64,000 nucleotides of DNA, taken from an uncultured Burkholderiales bacterium (lineage in GTDB: Bacteria; Pseudomonadota; Gammaproteobacteria; Burkholderiales; Burkholderiaceae). Below, one piece after another: positions 32,305 through 40,289 of this stretch. Position numbers and translations under genes: made by a program. Position 1 is the first letter of the stretch. Each line of letters opens with the position of its first letter. Under the pieces are notes generated by a model, which saw only the letters and a program-made list of their open reading frames with translations, made no database searches and was not told where the DNA came from. The stretch is from assembly GCA_946480465.1 (NCBI GenBank), contig CAMLJY010000009.1:62001-126000 (forward strand), read 5' to 3'.

Positions 32305-34905
32305 TCAGCGCGGGGCGTCGACCAGGCCGCGCAATTTGTAGAGCGCGTCCAGCGCTTCGCGGGGGGACAGCTGGTCGGGGTTGATCGCGCGCAGGGCGGC
32401 CTCGGCGGCCGAGATGTCCGGCGCGGCCGGCGGCGGCGGCGCGGTGAACAGCTCGGCCTGCAGGTCGCCGGCGCGCGACTGGCCTTCCAGCGCCTCCAAC
32501 GCCGCCTGCGCATGCCGCACCACGGGCGCGGGCATGCCGGCCAGCCGCGCCACCTGCACGCCGTAGCTGCGGCTGGCGGGGCCGGGCTCGATGGCGTGCA
32601 GGAAGACGATGTCGTGCCCGGCCTCGGCGGCCGAGACGTGCACGTTCAAGGCGCGCGGGTGCTTGCGCGGGAACTCGGTCAGCTCGAAATAGTGCGTCGC
32701 GAACAGCGTGAAGGCCTTGCTGCGGTCGTGGAGATGGGTCGCTATCGCACTGGCCAGTGCCAGTCCGTCGAAGGTGCTGGTGCCGCGTCCGATCTCGTCC
32801 ATCAGCACCAGCGAATGCTCGGTCGCGCCGTGCAGGATGGCGGCGGCCTCGGTCATCTCCAGCATGAAGGTGGACTGCGCGTTGGCCAGGTCGTCGGCGG
32901 CGCCGATGCGGGTGTGGATGGCGTCGATCGGGCCCAGGCGGCAGGCATCGGCCGGCACGAAGGAGCCCATCGAGGCCAGCAGCACGATCAGCGCCACCTG
33001 GCGCATGTAGGTGCTCTTGCCGCCCATGTTGGGGCCGGTGATCACCAGCATGCGCGTGCGGGCGTCGAAGCGGCAGTCGTTGGCGATGAAAGCGGTGCCC
33101 GAGGTTTCCGCCAGGCGCGCCTGCACCACCGGGTGGCGGCCTTGCGCGATCTCGATGCAGGGCTGCGCGACGAATTGCGGCCGGCACCATTGCAGCGTGG
33201 CGGCACGCTCGGCCAGCGTGGCCAGCACGTCCAGCCCGGCCAGCGCCCGCGCGAGCGCGCTGAGCGCGGGCAGGTGGCCCTGCAGCTGGTCCAGCACCTG
33301 TTCGTACAACCACTTCTCGCGCGCCAGCGAACGTTCCTGCGCCGACAGCGCCTTGTCCTCGAAGGCCTTCAGCTCCGGCGTGATGAAGCGCTCCGCGTTC
33401 TTCAGCGTCTGCCGGCGCTGGTAGTCGGTGGGCACCTTGTCGAGCTGGCCCTGCGTCACCTCGATGTAGAAGCCGTGCACCCGGTTGAACTGCACCCGCA
33501 GGTTGGCGATGCCGGTGCGCTGGCGTTCGCGCACCTCCAGGTCGAGCAGGAAGGCATCGCAGTTCTGCGCGATGCCGCGCAACTCGTCCAGTTCGGCATC
33601 GAAGCCGGGGGCGATGACGCCGCCGTCGCGCAGCAGCACCGCGGGTTCGTCGGCGATGGCGCGCTGCAGCAGCTCGGCCAGCTCGGGCGGCGGCGACAGG
33701 TGCATGCGCATTTGCTCCAGCAGGGCCGAAGCGGGCGGCGCGGCGCGGCGCAGATCGGGCAGGCCCAGCAGCGTCGCGCGCAGGCCGGCCAGCTCGCGCG
33801 GGCGCGACTGGCGCAGCGCCAGGCGGGCGGTGATGCGCTCGACGTCGCTGACGCCGCGCAGTGCGTCGCGCAGCGGCTCGAAGCCGGCGTCCAGCAGCGC
33901 GGCGATGGCATCGTGCCGGGCCAGCGCGGTGGCGCGGTCGCGCTGGGGATGGGTCAGCCAGTGGCGCAGCGCGCGGCTGCCCATGCCGGTGCGGCAGGTG
34001 TCCAGCAGCGACAGCAGCGTCGGCGATTCCTCGCCGCGCAGGGTCTGCGTCAATTCGAGGTTACGGTGCGTGGCCGGCGGCAGGTCGATCAGCTCGTTGG
34101 CGCGGGCCACCTGCAAGGTGGCGACGTGGGCCAGCGCCTGGCCCTGGGTGTGTTCGGCAAAGCTCAGCAGCGCGGCAGCGGCGGCCTGGGCGGTGGTGAG
34201 TTCCTGGGCGTTGAAACCCTGAAGCGAGGCGACCTTCAGCAGCGCGCACAGCTTGCGCTGGCCCAGGGCGCTGTCGAACTGCCAATCCGGCCGCGCGGTG
34301 CGGGCAGCGCGATGCTGCAGCACCGCGCTGGGCAGGGCGGCTTCGCTGTCCTTCTGCGCGATCAGCAGTTCGGCGGGGTCCAGCCGCGCCAGCCAGCCGG
34401 CGAGTTCGGCCTCGCCGCATTCGCTGAGTCCCAGCTGGCCGCTGGTCAGGCCCAGCCAGGCCAGGCCCCAGGTGGCGCGGTGGCGGTGCAGGGCCACCAG
34501 CAGCGTGTCGGCGCGTTCGTTCAGCAGCTCGGTGTCGGTGACGGTGCCGGGGGTGACGACGCGCACCACCTTGCGCTCCACCGGCCCCTTCGCGGTGGCG
34601 ACGTCGCCGACCTGCTCGGCGATGGCCACGGCCTCACCCAGCTTGATCAGGCGCGCCAGGTAGTTCTCGACCGAGTGCACCGGCACGCCGGCCATCACCA
34701 CCGGTTCGCCGGCGCTCTGGCCGCGGCTGGTCAGCGTGATGTCGAGCAGCCGGTTGGCCTTGCGGGCGTCGTCGTAGAACAGCTCGTAGAAGTCGCCCAT
34801 CCGGTAGAAGACGAGCGTGTCGGGGAAGTCCGCCTTGATGCGAAGGTACTGGGCCATCATCGGCGTGTGGGCGCTGGACCGGTCGTTGGCAAGTGCTTGA
34901 TTCAT
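32305..34905 (-). CDS. mutS: DNA mismatch repair protein MutS
   Basis: An 866-residue mismatch recognition ATPase. The N-terminal mismatch-binding domain shows [20 protein letters not shown] with [11 protein letters not shown] (Phe-x-Glu motif FYE). The ATPase domain has [19 protein letters not shown] (Walker A), [20 protein letters not shown] (Walker B) and [13 protein letters not shown]. The ATG at 34905 is preferred over an upstream TTG. The C-terminus has the usual dimerisation helices ending [12 protein letters not shown]. The core motifs are intact. Confidence 0.97.
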   Translation of the reverse strand: MNQALANDRSSAHTPMMAQYLRIKADFPDTLVFYRMGDFYELFYDDARKANRLLDITLTSRGQSAGEPVVMAGVPVHSVENYLARLIKLGEAVAIAEQVGDVATAKGPVERKVVRVVTPGTVTDTELLNERADTLLVALHRHRATWGLAWLGLTSGQLGLSECGEAELAGWLARLDPAELLIAQKDSEAALPSAVLQHRAARTARPDWQFDSALGQRKLCALLKVASLQGFNAQELTTAQAAAAALLSFAEHTQGQALAHVATLQVARANELIDLPPATHRNLELTQTLRGEESPTLLSLLDTCRTGMGSRALRHWLTHPQRDRATALARHDAIAALLDAGFEPLRDALRGVSDVERITARLALRQSRPRELAGLRATLLGLPDLRRAAPPASALLEQMRMHLSPPPELAELLQRAIADEPAVLLRDGGVIAPGFDAELDELRGIAQNCDAFLLDLEVRERQRTGIANLRVQFNRVHGFYIEVTQGQLDKVPTDYQRRQTLKNAERFITPELKAFEDKALSAQERSLAREKWLYEQVLDQLQGHLPALSALARALAGLDVLATLAERAATLQWCRPQFVAQPCIEIAQGRHPVVQARLAETSGTAFIANDCRFDARTRMLVITGPNMGGKSTYMRQVALIVLLASMGSFVPADACRLGPIDAIHTRIGAADDLANAQSTFMLEMTEAAAILHGATEHSLVLMDEIGRGTSTFDGLALASAIATHLHDRSKAFTLFATHYFELTEFPRKHPRALNVHVSAAEAGHDIVFLHAIEPGPASRSYGVQVARLAGMPAPVVRHAQAALEALEGQSRAGDLQAELFTAPPPPAAPDISAAEAALRAINPDQLSPREALDALYKLRGLVDAPR

Positions 34906-35411
34906 GGGCCGGTTTGTCGTCAAGTCATTGACCTGCAAGAGAATTTTTGTTCGGGGGATCCCTGGCGCCTGCCTGGCCGGACGTCAAAGCACATCACCGT
35001 ACTTGCGCTGCCGGCGTAACACTCACGTTCCCGGTTGAGGGATGCTACGCCGCGGCGTGACGTTGCCTGGCCCTCGATCGTGTTTGAAGGATGTCTTTCG
35101 ACGCCTGTGGCGCCCGAGCCTTGAGAAAGGCCGGGCATCTTACGTTTGCCGCGACGATGCGATGAGCCCCGACGCGCCGGCCGAGCGACATCGATCCTCC
35201 GGAGATGAGCGCTCCGTGACGCTCAGCGGATGGGGGGGGATGGGAGCGGTCGGGCTGGGGAATGGGAGCACGGGGAACGTCGGGTGCGCGATCCTATCGC
35301 CACAAGTGATCGTGCACCATCGAGTCGACCCGCTGCATGCGGTTGCGCAGGCCGCGAGGTGGCGCCCGTGGACGGAAGCTTGCCAGGGACCTGCCATGAC
35401 CGTCGGCAGCC
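34906..35411. other. Non-coding stretch upstream of mutS
   Basis: About 500 bases between mutS and the P-ATPase relic. No frame here shows a recognisable protein, ribosome site or RNA gene. It presumably carries the mutS promoter; the most AT-rich patch is around 34938-34950 (GAATTTTTGTT), but no clear -10/-35 pair was found. Confidence 0.4.
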
Positions 35412-35565
35412 GCGGCACATTGCCGATTGCGCTGACCGACGTCGCACCATCGCCCGCCGCGGCCACCACGGGCGACAGCAGCAGGCCGAGGAAGGGGTAC
35501 AGAACACCGGCGGCCAACGGAATGCCCCCTGCGGCATGCGCGGCGAACCCGCCATGTTGCAAATG
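35412..35565 (-). pseudogene. Relic of the C-terminus of a copper-type P-ATPase
   Basis: A minus-strand translation reads GGIPLAAGVLYPFLGLLLSP, then VVAAAGDGATSVSAIGNVPRLP, which closely matches the last two membrane helices and terminal motif of CopA-like heavy-metal ATPases (family form: AAGVLYP...LLSP...AAAM..SSVSVIGNALRLR). The expected AAAMALSSVSV core is damaged, the frame runs on into unrelated sequence, and none of the upstream catalytic domains (DKTGT, TGE) exists nearby. It is therefore a degraded fragment. It overlaps the region just 5' of the antitoxin gene on the other strand. Confidence 0.7.
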
Positions 35566-35608
35566 AACGATGATCGTGCTGCAATTGCGGCACTTCTTGG
35601 AGATCGCC

Positions 35609-36148
35609 GTGTCCACAACCGCTCGCGCAGAAGCGCTCGATGCCATCTGGGACATCCTGGGCGTTCCTCGTGGCCAGGACGCCTCGGCTTCGAAAGGCAC
35701 GCGCCAGCAAGGCGTCAGGTCCGCCAGCAAGTCTGGGCCTGGACCGGCCACCGTGCGCGGTGCACCCGTGCCGATGTCCGCCGGAATGGCCTATAAGCTG
35801 GTGAGGCGCGGCGTGCCCAGCCGTTCGTTGGCGCCGCTGGGTGAGTATCTGGGCCTGGGCAAGGGGGCCGTGGCCGAGTACCTTGACCTGGACCGGGCCA
35901 CGGTCCAGCGGAAGGTGGCCAAGGATGAGCCGCTGCCTACCCACGCCGCCGAAAGCATGCTGCGCCTGCTCGAGCTGAATCGCCTGGCCGAGGAGACGCT
36001 GGCCTCGCCGGAAGAGGCTTCTGGCTGGCTCAGGCGCGCGCATCCAATGCTGGATGGGGAGACACCGCTGGAGTGCGCAAAGTCGGCGTTCGGCGCCCAA
36101 CGCGTGAAGGACATCCTGGTCGCGCTGAAGTACGGCGGGGTGGTTTGA
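35609..36148 (+). CDS. Xre/ParS-MbcA-type antitoxin
   Basis: About 179 residues. The family is identified by the C-terminal DUF2384-like segment (AEETLASPEEASGWLRRAHP, then LDGETPLECAKSAFGAQRVK), which binds the RES toxin, and a central Xre-like HTH (PSRSLAPLGEYLGLGKGAVA, then YLDLDRATVQRKV). GTG 35609 is chosen because GGAG lies six bases upstream; an ATG at 35570 has no such signal. The stop codon overlaps the RES toxin start, so translation is coupled and antitoxin leads, as in other Xre-RES operons, which are normally autoregulated by the antitoxin. Confidence 0.88.
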   Translation: MSTTARAEALDAIWDILGVPRGQDASASKGTRQQGVRSASKSGPGPATVRGAPVPMSAGMAYKLVRRGVPSRSLAPLGEYLGLGKGAVAEYLDLDRATVQRKVAKDEPLPTHAAESMLRLLELNRLAEETLASPEEASGWLRRAHPMLDGETPLECAKSAFGAQRVKDILVALKYGGVV

Positions 36149-36621
36149 CCGTCGTCTACCGCATCGGTTACTGCCCCACGCCGGTGCCGCCGATGCCGGC
36201 GCTGCTTGCCTCGCTGGGCTTCGGGTCCACGCTTGGCAACGGACGCTGGCACACGCAGGGTCCTGCGCAGGTGGTCTATTGCGGATCCAGCCGGGCGCTG
36301 TGCCAGCTGGAAAAGCGCGTGCATGCGAACGGGGCCAACCTGAAGGACCAGGCGCTGATGCAGCTGATCCTGCCGGATGGCGCACCGGTGCAGCACGTCC
36401 GCACCCTTGGGCTTCCAGCGGACTGGCGGGCCAACGACGCCGCCACGCAGCAGATTGGCGACGCCTGGATCGCTTCCGCGGCGTCTCTGGGGTTGTGGGT
36501 GCCGTCGTATGTCGAGCCCAGCGAGGACAACCTGCTCCTGAACCCCGCCCATCCGTCGTACCCGGCCATGGCGCTCACGATCGAACGCAACCCGTTCGTG
36601 TTCGATCCAAGGATGTTCTGA
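36145..36621 (+). CDS. RES-domain toxin
   Basis: A 158-residue toxin of the RES/MbcT family, which attacks NAD+ (hydrolysis or phosphorolysis) and stalls growth. Conserved points are Arg in VVYRIGY, the GRWHTQGPAQVVYCGSS core, Glu in RALCQLEKRVHA and the C-terminal NPAHPSYPAMALTIE segment preceding PFVFDPRMF. The start is read as TTG overlapping the antitoxin stop by four bases. With the upstream Xre-type gene it forms a complete type II toxin-antitoxin pair. Confidence 0.88.
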   Translation: MTVVYRIGYCPTPVPPMPALLASLGFGSTLGNGRWHTQGPAQVVYCGSSRALCQLEKRVHANGANLKDQALMQLILPDGAPVQHVRTLGLPADWRANDAATQQIGDAWIASAASLGLWVPSYVEPSEDNLLLNPAHPSYPAMALTIERNPFVFDPRMF

Positions 36622-36676
36622 CCGCGCGGCGCATGAGCCCGGGGCTTGCCGCGGGACGATGCGCGGCACCGGAAGC

Positions 36677-37549
36677 TCAGCGCACCGCGTCCAGTGCGTG
36701 CAGCAGCGCCGCCGTCTCGGCATCGGGCGTGCCGTCGTGGCGGGCCGGCCGGTACTTCATCTGGAAGGCGGCGACCACGCGGCGCGTGGGTTCGTCCAGA
36801 ACGCCATGCTCCGGCACCGCGAAGCCGTGGCGCGCCAGGGCCTGCTGGAACCAGGCCACGTCGGGCAGCTGCCGTTGATAACCAGGTAATGAAGCGGCCA
36901 CGCGGGTGGGGTCCGGCCAGGCCACCAGGCCCTCCGCCGCCAGGCGGTGCCACGGGAACTGCGGACCCGGGTCCAGGCGGCGCTGGGGCGCGACGTCGCT
37001 GTGGCCGAGGACGTGCCCGGGCCGGATGCCGTGCCGCGCGACGACGTCCTTCACCAGCGCCACCACCAGATCGATCTGCGCCGGTGGGTAGGGTGCAAAG
37101 GCCTCGCTGCCGTCCGGCAGCGTGACGCGGCCGGGGTTGACGATCTCGATGCCGATCGAGCCCGCGTTGAGCATGGCATGCCCGTCCCAGCTGCTGGCCC
37201 CGGCATGCCACGCGCGGCGGCTTTCGTCGACGAGCCGGAAGATGCGTGGCGCCGGTTCGTCGCTGACCAGGTAGTGGGCCGACACGCTCCCCTGCGTCAG
37301 CAGCCGCACCGATTCGGCCATGGTCTCGTTGGTGAAGTGGAGGACGAGGAAGAGCACGCGGCTGTCCTGCGCGCGGGCGGCATGGGTGCGGCTGTCGATG
37401 GGCGGCCCGGATGGTCCCCCGGATGGCCCGGTCGCGCATCCTGACAACGCTGCCGCGAGAAGCAGGCAAAGCAGGGCCGGAAACAGCCGGCCCGGCACGC
37501 CGCGCGGCACCGCGCCGGAGTGACGTGGAAAGTGAGCGGGTGTGGTCAT
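36677..37549 (-). CDS. Lipoprotein N-acetylmuramoyl-L-alanine amidase (AmiD/AmpD-like)
   Basis: A 290-residue outer-membrane-type lipoprotein. The signal ALLCLLLAAALSGCAT has a good lipobox (LSGC). The amidase_2 domain (about residues 60-205) shows zinc-site residues in FLVLHFTNETMAES (His) and LGHSDVAPQRRLDPGPQFPW (His and Asp), and SIGIEIVNPG holds the catalytic Glu. A C-terminal peptidoglycan-binding domain follows (FQQALARHGFAVPEHGVLDE). AmiD of Escherichia coli has the same layout and cleaves the stem peptide from MurNAc or anhydro-MurNAc during wall turnover. It is convergent with the RES toxin gene. Confidence 0.88.
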   Translation of the reverse strand: MTTPAHFPRHSGAVPRGVPGRLFPALLCLLLAAALSGCATGPSGGPSGPPIDSRTHAARAQDSRVLFLVLHFTNETMAESVRLLTQGSVSAHYLVSDEPAPRIFRLVDESRRAWHAGASSWDGHAMLNAGSIGIEIVNPGRVTLPDGSEAFAPYPPAQIDLVVALVKDVVARHGIRPGHVLGHSDVAPQRRLDPGPQFPWHRLAAEGLVAWPDPTRVAASLPGYQRQLPDVAWFQQALARHGFAVPEHGVLDEPTRRVVAAFQMKYRPARHDGTPDAETAALLHALDAVR

Positions 37550-37572
37550 GCCTGGGCGTGGAGCGTCGCCGC

Positions 37573-38043
37573 ATGGAGGCGGCCTGGCGGATGCAGTATG
37601 CCCCCGGCCGGGCGCGCAGGGCCCCCGAGGGGGATCGCGTTGCCGAGGCGGCCCGCCCGCGGCAGCCGATGCTGATCGCCTCCCAGATCACCGAGCCAGG
37701 CCACGGCACGCTGCTCGACAGCATGCTGATCCGCAGCGGCTGCGAGGGCGAGGCGGCGTGCTGCCCGGTGCCGCGTTTCGAGGTGGAGTTCGCGTTCGTG
37801 CTGGCGCGGCCGCTGAAGGGGCCGGGCGTCACGCTGTTCGACGTGTTCAACGCCACCGGCTACGTGGTGCCGGCGCTGGAACTGATCGATGCGCGCATCG
37901 AGCAGCTCGATCGCGAGACGCGGGCGCCGCGCAAGGTGGTCGACACCATTGCCGACAACGCGGCCAGCGCCGGCATCTTGCTGGGCGGCCGGCGGGTGGG
38001 ACGGCATTTCCTGAGGAGGGTAGATCGTCTGAACAATGAGTGA
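37573..38043 (+). pseudogene. Internal fragment of a 2-oxo-hepta-3-ene-1,7-dioate hydratase (HpaH/HpcG-like)
   Basis: The reading IASQITEPGHGTLLDSML, then VEFAFVLARPLKGPGVTLFD, ATGYVVPALELIDARIEQLD and KVVDTIADNAASAGILLGGR matches the middle of HpcG/HpaH hydratases of homoprotocatechuate degradation. The expected N-terminal ~75 residues are replaced by unrelated arginine-rich sequence, and homology stops abruptly after LGGR, where the family continues for about 80 residues with part of the active site. No other catabolic genes are near. It is a both-ends-truncated relic, frame still open. Confidence 0.75.
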
Positions 38044-38204
38044 CTCCTCGGATTGTGGATCAGGACGAGCAGATAACGCGCAAGAGGCACGCATATCGCT
38101 AGCATTCGCGCCAGCTATCGAAGGAGGCGGTCGACCTTCATCACGGGGGCGACCCGCCGGTTGAATCCAGCGAGAGCAACATCTTGTCAAACAGGAAGGG
38201 ATCC

Positions 38205-38769
38205 ATGCAAGAGAGTCTGTTTGCGTCAATGGCTGCATTGATGTTTGTTGGCGTTCAAGCGGGGCTTCACCATCGTTGCCCGCGAAGGAGTTTCTCCCCG
38301 GCAAAGGAGTGATGCACCGATGGGTGGTCGACCCAAGCATCGTGCCGCCGGCCGTTTCACCCACGTCCGGCCCGGGCGGTCGGTTCGGTACTGGGGGGCG
38401 GTCGGGGGTACGATCACGACCCTCTCGGCCAACGACAGCTCGCCGTGCGCTGACCACGAGTTCGTTGCTGTTTCAAGCTCAGGCGCTTCCAATGCGCCAC
38501 TCGTCAACCGACACAAGTCCTGCCAGGAGTATCAGAATCTGCCGGAAATGCTGAAGGTCGATCTCATGAGACGGACGATGGACAGCCAGTGGGAGTACTA
38601 CCGGCCTGGCATTGCTGTCCATGAGCGTGGCACTTTCAACGTGGGGAAGATTGCGTTGAAAACGCGCGTCCACGCTTTCCTGGCGGGCGGCGGCCTCTCC
38701 AAGGCACACCAGATCGACGTCAATGCCGTCTCGTTTGAGTTCGCGCCGGAGTTTCCTGCTCACGCTTGA
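38205..38769 (+). pseudogene. Probable disrupted 5' part of the nuclease toxin gene
   Basis: An excellent ribosome site (AGGAAGG, five bases before ATG 38205) opens a signal-peptide-like start, MQESLFASMAALMFVGVQAG, but that frame stops at 38310. The next frame carries protein-like sequence from about 38390 (MDSQWEYYRPGIAV, then GTFNVGKIALKTRVHAFLAG) and stops at 38769, exactly where a third frame begins the nuclease protein (LLTLDRNKASGSTGAFDVTF). The simplest reading is one exported protein broken by at least two frameshifts, either real or sequencing errors. The middle assignment is uncertain. Confidence 0.35.
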
Positions 38770-39538
38770 CAGGAACAAGGCCTCCGGTTCGACCGGTGCA
38801 TTTGACGTCACGTTCGACTGGACCTACACCGGTTCAGACCCGATGCAGAACTTCGCCCGCGTGGCGGTGGGTGTGCCGCGTTACCTGTATCAAATCAATA
38901 ACACGCCGAACGCCGGTTTCGACGGTCTCCATTCCTTCGCTGCTGACAGCAGCGCTTCCTGGGCCTGGTTCCAGCAACTGCGTTGTGACAAGGGTGTGGC
39001 TAGTGGCGACGGAGCCCCAGCTGAGGGATGCATCTTCGTCGAGGCATCTCCGATCTTTGAAATCAGCGCCACGGGCGGGGCCGAGGAAGAAGCCATTCAT
39101 ATCTATCATGCCCAGCGCAACAGGGATGCCTACAAGACTCAGTTGTCGCCTGGCGTCTTCAAACCCAGCGCCGCTGCGCGGGCGGTGGCTGATGAGAGTG
39201 GTGGGGAACAGTACCTTGGACTTGAGCGAGGAACGGAAGATGACAGAAGGGTAAATGGCGCCGCTGCTTGCAAGGACCCCAATTGCGCGCTTATTAAAGT
39301 GCGCCCCTATTCTGGTTCTGAAAGCTGTCCGACGCCGTCCAGTCTCAATTGTGAATGCGATGAGTATCCGTTCGCTTCGACGAAACAAGGCGGGTACTAC
39401 ATGCCATCCGCTACGTCCGTTCGGCGGATCAATCTCACTCACAATCGATCTGGTGGCGGGCAGTTAATTGCTTTCTACAACTCCCAGCGCGTCATTCCAG
39501 GTGACAAGTTCTGGGTGAAGGTCACCGGGGTCCAGTAG
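38723..39538 (+). CDS. NucA/NucB-type deoxyribonuclease toxin domain protein
   Basis: A 271-residue open frame. The C-terminus is a NucA/NucB nuclease domain: NCECDEYPFASTKQGG (catalytic Asp/Glu region), then SVRRINLTHNRSGGGQLIAF and VIPGDKFWVKV. Such domains are toxic tips of polymorphic toxins or secreted DNases. The N-terminal part is cysteine-containing and beta-rich with no recognised delivery domain, and the ATG used falls inside what looks like a longer protein (see the disrupted upstream frame). An SMI1/KNR4 gene directly downstream is the likely immunity gene. Base composition is less GC-biased than in the neighbours, suggesting transfer. Confidence 0.7.
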   Translation: MPSRLSSRRSFLLTLDRNKASGSTGAFDVTFDWTYTGSDPMQNFARVAVGVPRYLYQINNTPNAGFDGLHSFAADSSASWAWFQQLRCDKGVASGDGAPAEGCIFVEASPIFEISATGGAEEEAIHIYHAQRNRDAYKTQLSPGVFKPSAAARAVADESGGEQYLGLERGTEDDRRVNGAAACKDPNCALIKVRPYSGSESCPTPSSLNCECDEYPFASTKQGGYYMPSATSVRRINLTHNRSGGGQLIAFYNSQRVIPGDKFWVKVTGVQ

Positions 39539-39556
39539 TCTTCAATGTTTCCACGT

Positions 39557-39585
39557 GCACAGGGCCCGCCGGGGCCTTGTGCTTT
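39557..39585 (+). terminator. Hairpin terminator between nuclease and immunity genes
   Basis: An 11-base-pair stem (GCACAGGGCCC with GGGCCTTGTGC, one G-T wobble) with loop GCCG is followed by TTT. It starts 18 bases after the toxin stop and ends 20 bases before the immunity start. The short T-tract makes it a moderate intrinsic terminator; read-through or attenuation into the immunity gene is possible. Confidence 0.55.
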
Positions 39586-39605
39586 CATCATTCTTGGAGC
39601 AGAAC

Positions 39606-40244
39606 GTGCACGTACTCGAACGACTGCGGCAGTTCATGGCGTCTCAGCGTGGAACCACCGTCATGCTGAATGCGCCCGCAGATAACCATCAACTCACGGC
39701 GGCCGAGTCGGTGATGGGAATCAAGTTTCCTCGCGAAATCAGGGAGGCCTATGCCTGTTTCAACGGGGTGGTTCGCGACGAACCTCTCGACAAGCCGTGC
39801 GGTCGGCCGAGGGGACCGGAACTGTTCCTGGAAGGCTGCGACTGGGCGGACCTGGATCGTGTGGTGGCCGAATGGCAGGGCATGCGGAAAGTGGAGGCCG
39901 AACTGAAGGCCTCAGGGGTCTGGCGTGACGTGCCGGATCGCGAGATAAGTCACGGCCTCCGGATGCGGCCGGTCACCTGGCACCCAAAGTGGATTCCCAT
40001 CGGCATTGGTGGAGGTGGCATCAACCTGGTGTGTGTTGACTTGGCGCCCACACGATCTGGAACTCCAGGCCAGCTCGTACACACCGGAGATGCCGGTCCC
40101 GTGATTGCTGCCAACAGTTTCTTCAGCTACTTGGAACGACTGTTCGACGCTGTCGACGAGGGGAAGCTGGTGGTCGATGAAAACGGAGCGTGGAGATCGC
40201 GTGCGGGTGCGGCGGTCTATCGCTTGTCGTCTGTCAGCGCTTAG
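39606..40244 (+). CDS. SMI1/KNR4-family protein, probable immunity to the nuclease
   Basis: A 212-residue protein. GTG 39606 is chosen because GGAG lies six bases upstream. SMI1/KNR4 landmarks are LTAAESVMGIKFPREIREAY with CFNGVV, then WHPKWIPIGIGGGGINLVCV, DLAPTRSGTPGQLVH and NSFFSYLERLFDAV. SMI1/KNR4 proteins are among the commonest immunity proteins of bacterial polymorphic toxins, including NucA/NucB-type nucleases, and act by binding the toxin in the cytoplasm. It lies 67 bases after the toxin gene with a hairpin between them. Confidence 0.82.
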   Translation: MHVLERLRQFMASQRGTTVMLNAPADNHQLTAAESVMGIKFPREIREAYACFNGVVRDEPLDKPCGRPRGPELFLEGCDWADLDRVVAEWQGMRKVEAELKASGVWRDVPDREISHGLRMRPVTWHPKWIPIGIGGGGINLVCVDLAPTRSGTPGQLVHTGDAGPVIAANSFFSYLERLFDAVDEGKLVVDENGAWRSRAGAAVYRLSSVSA

Positions 40245-40289
40245 GCGTCCGCCGGACGCGAGGAAGGCCCGCCGGTCCGTCGCTGCGGG

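Noticed and set aside
38479..38811. Minus-strand open frame overlapping the disrupted toxin region
   Set aside because: No ribosome site, no family match, and the plus strand continues into a recognisable nuclease.
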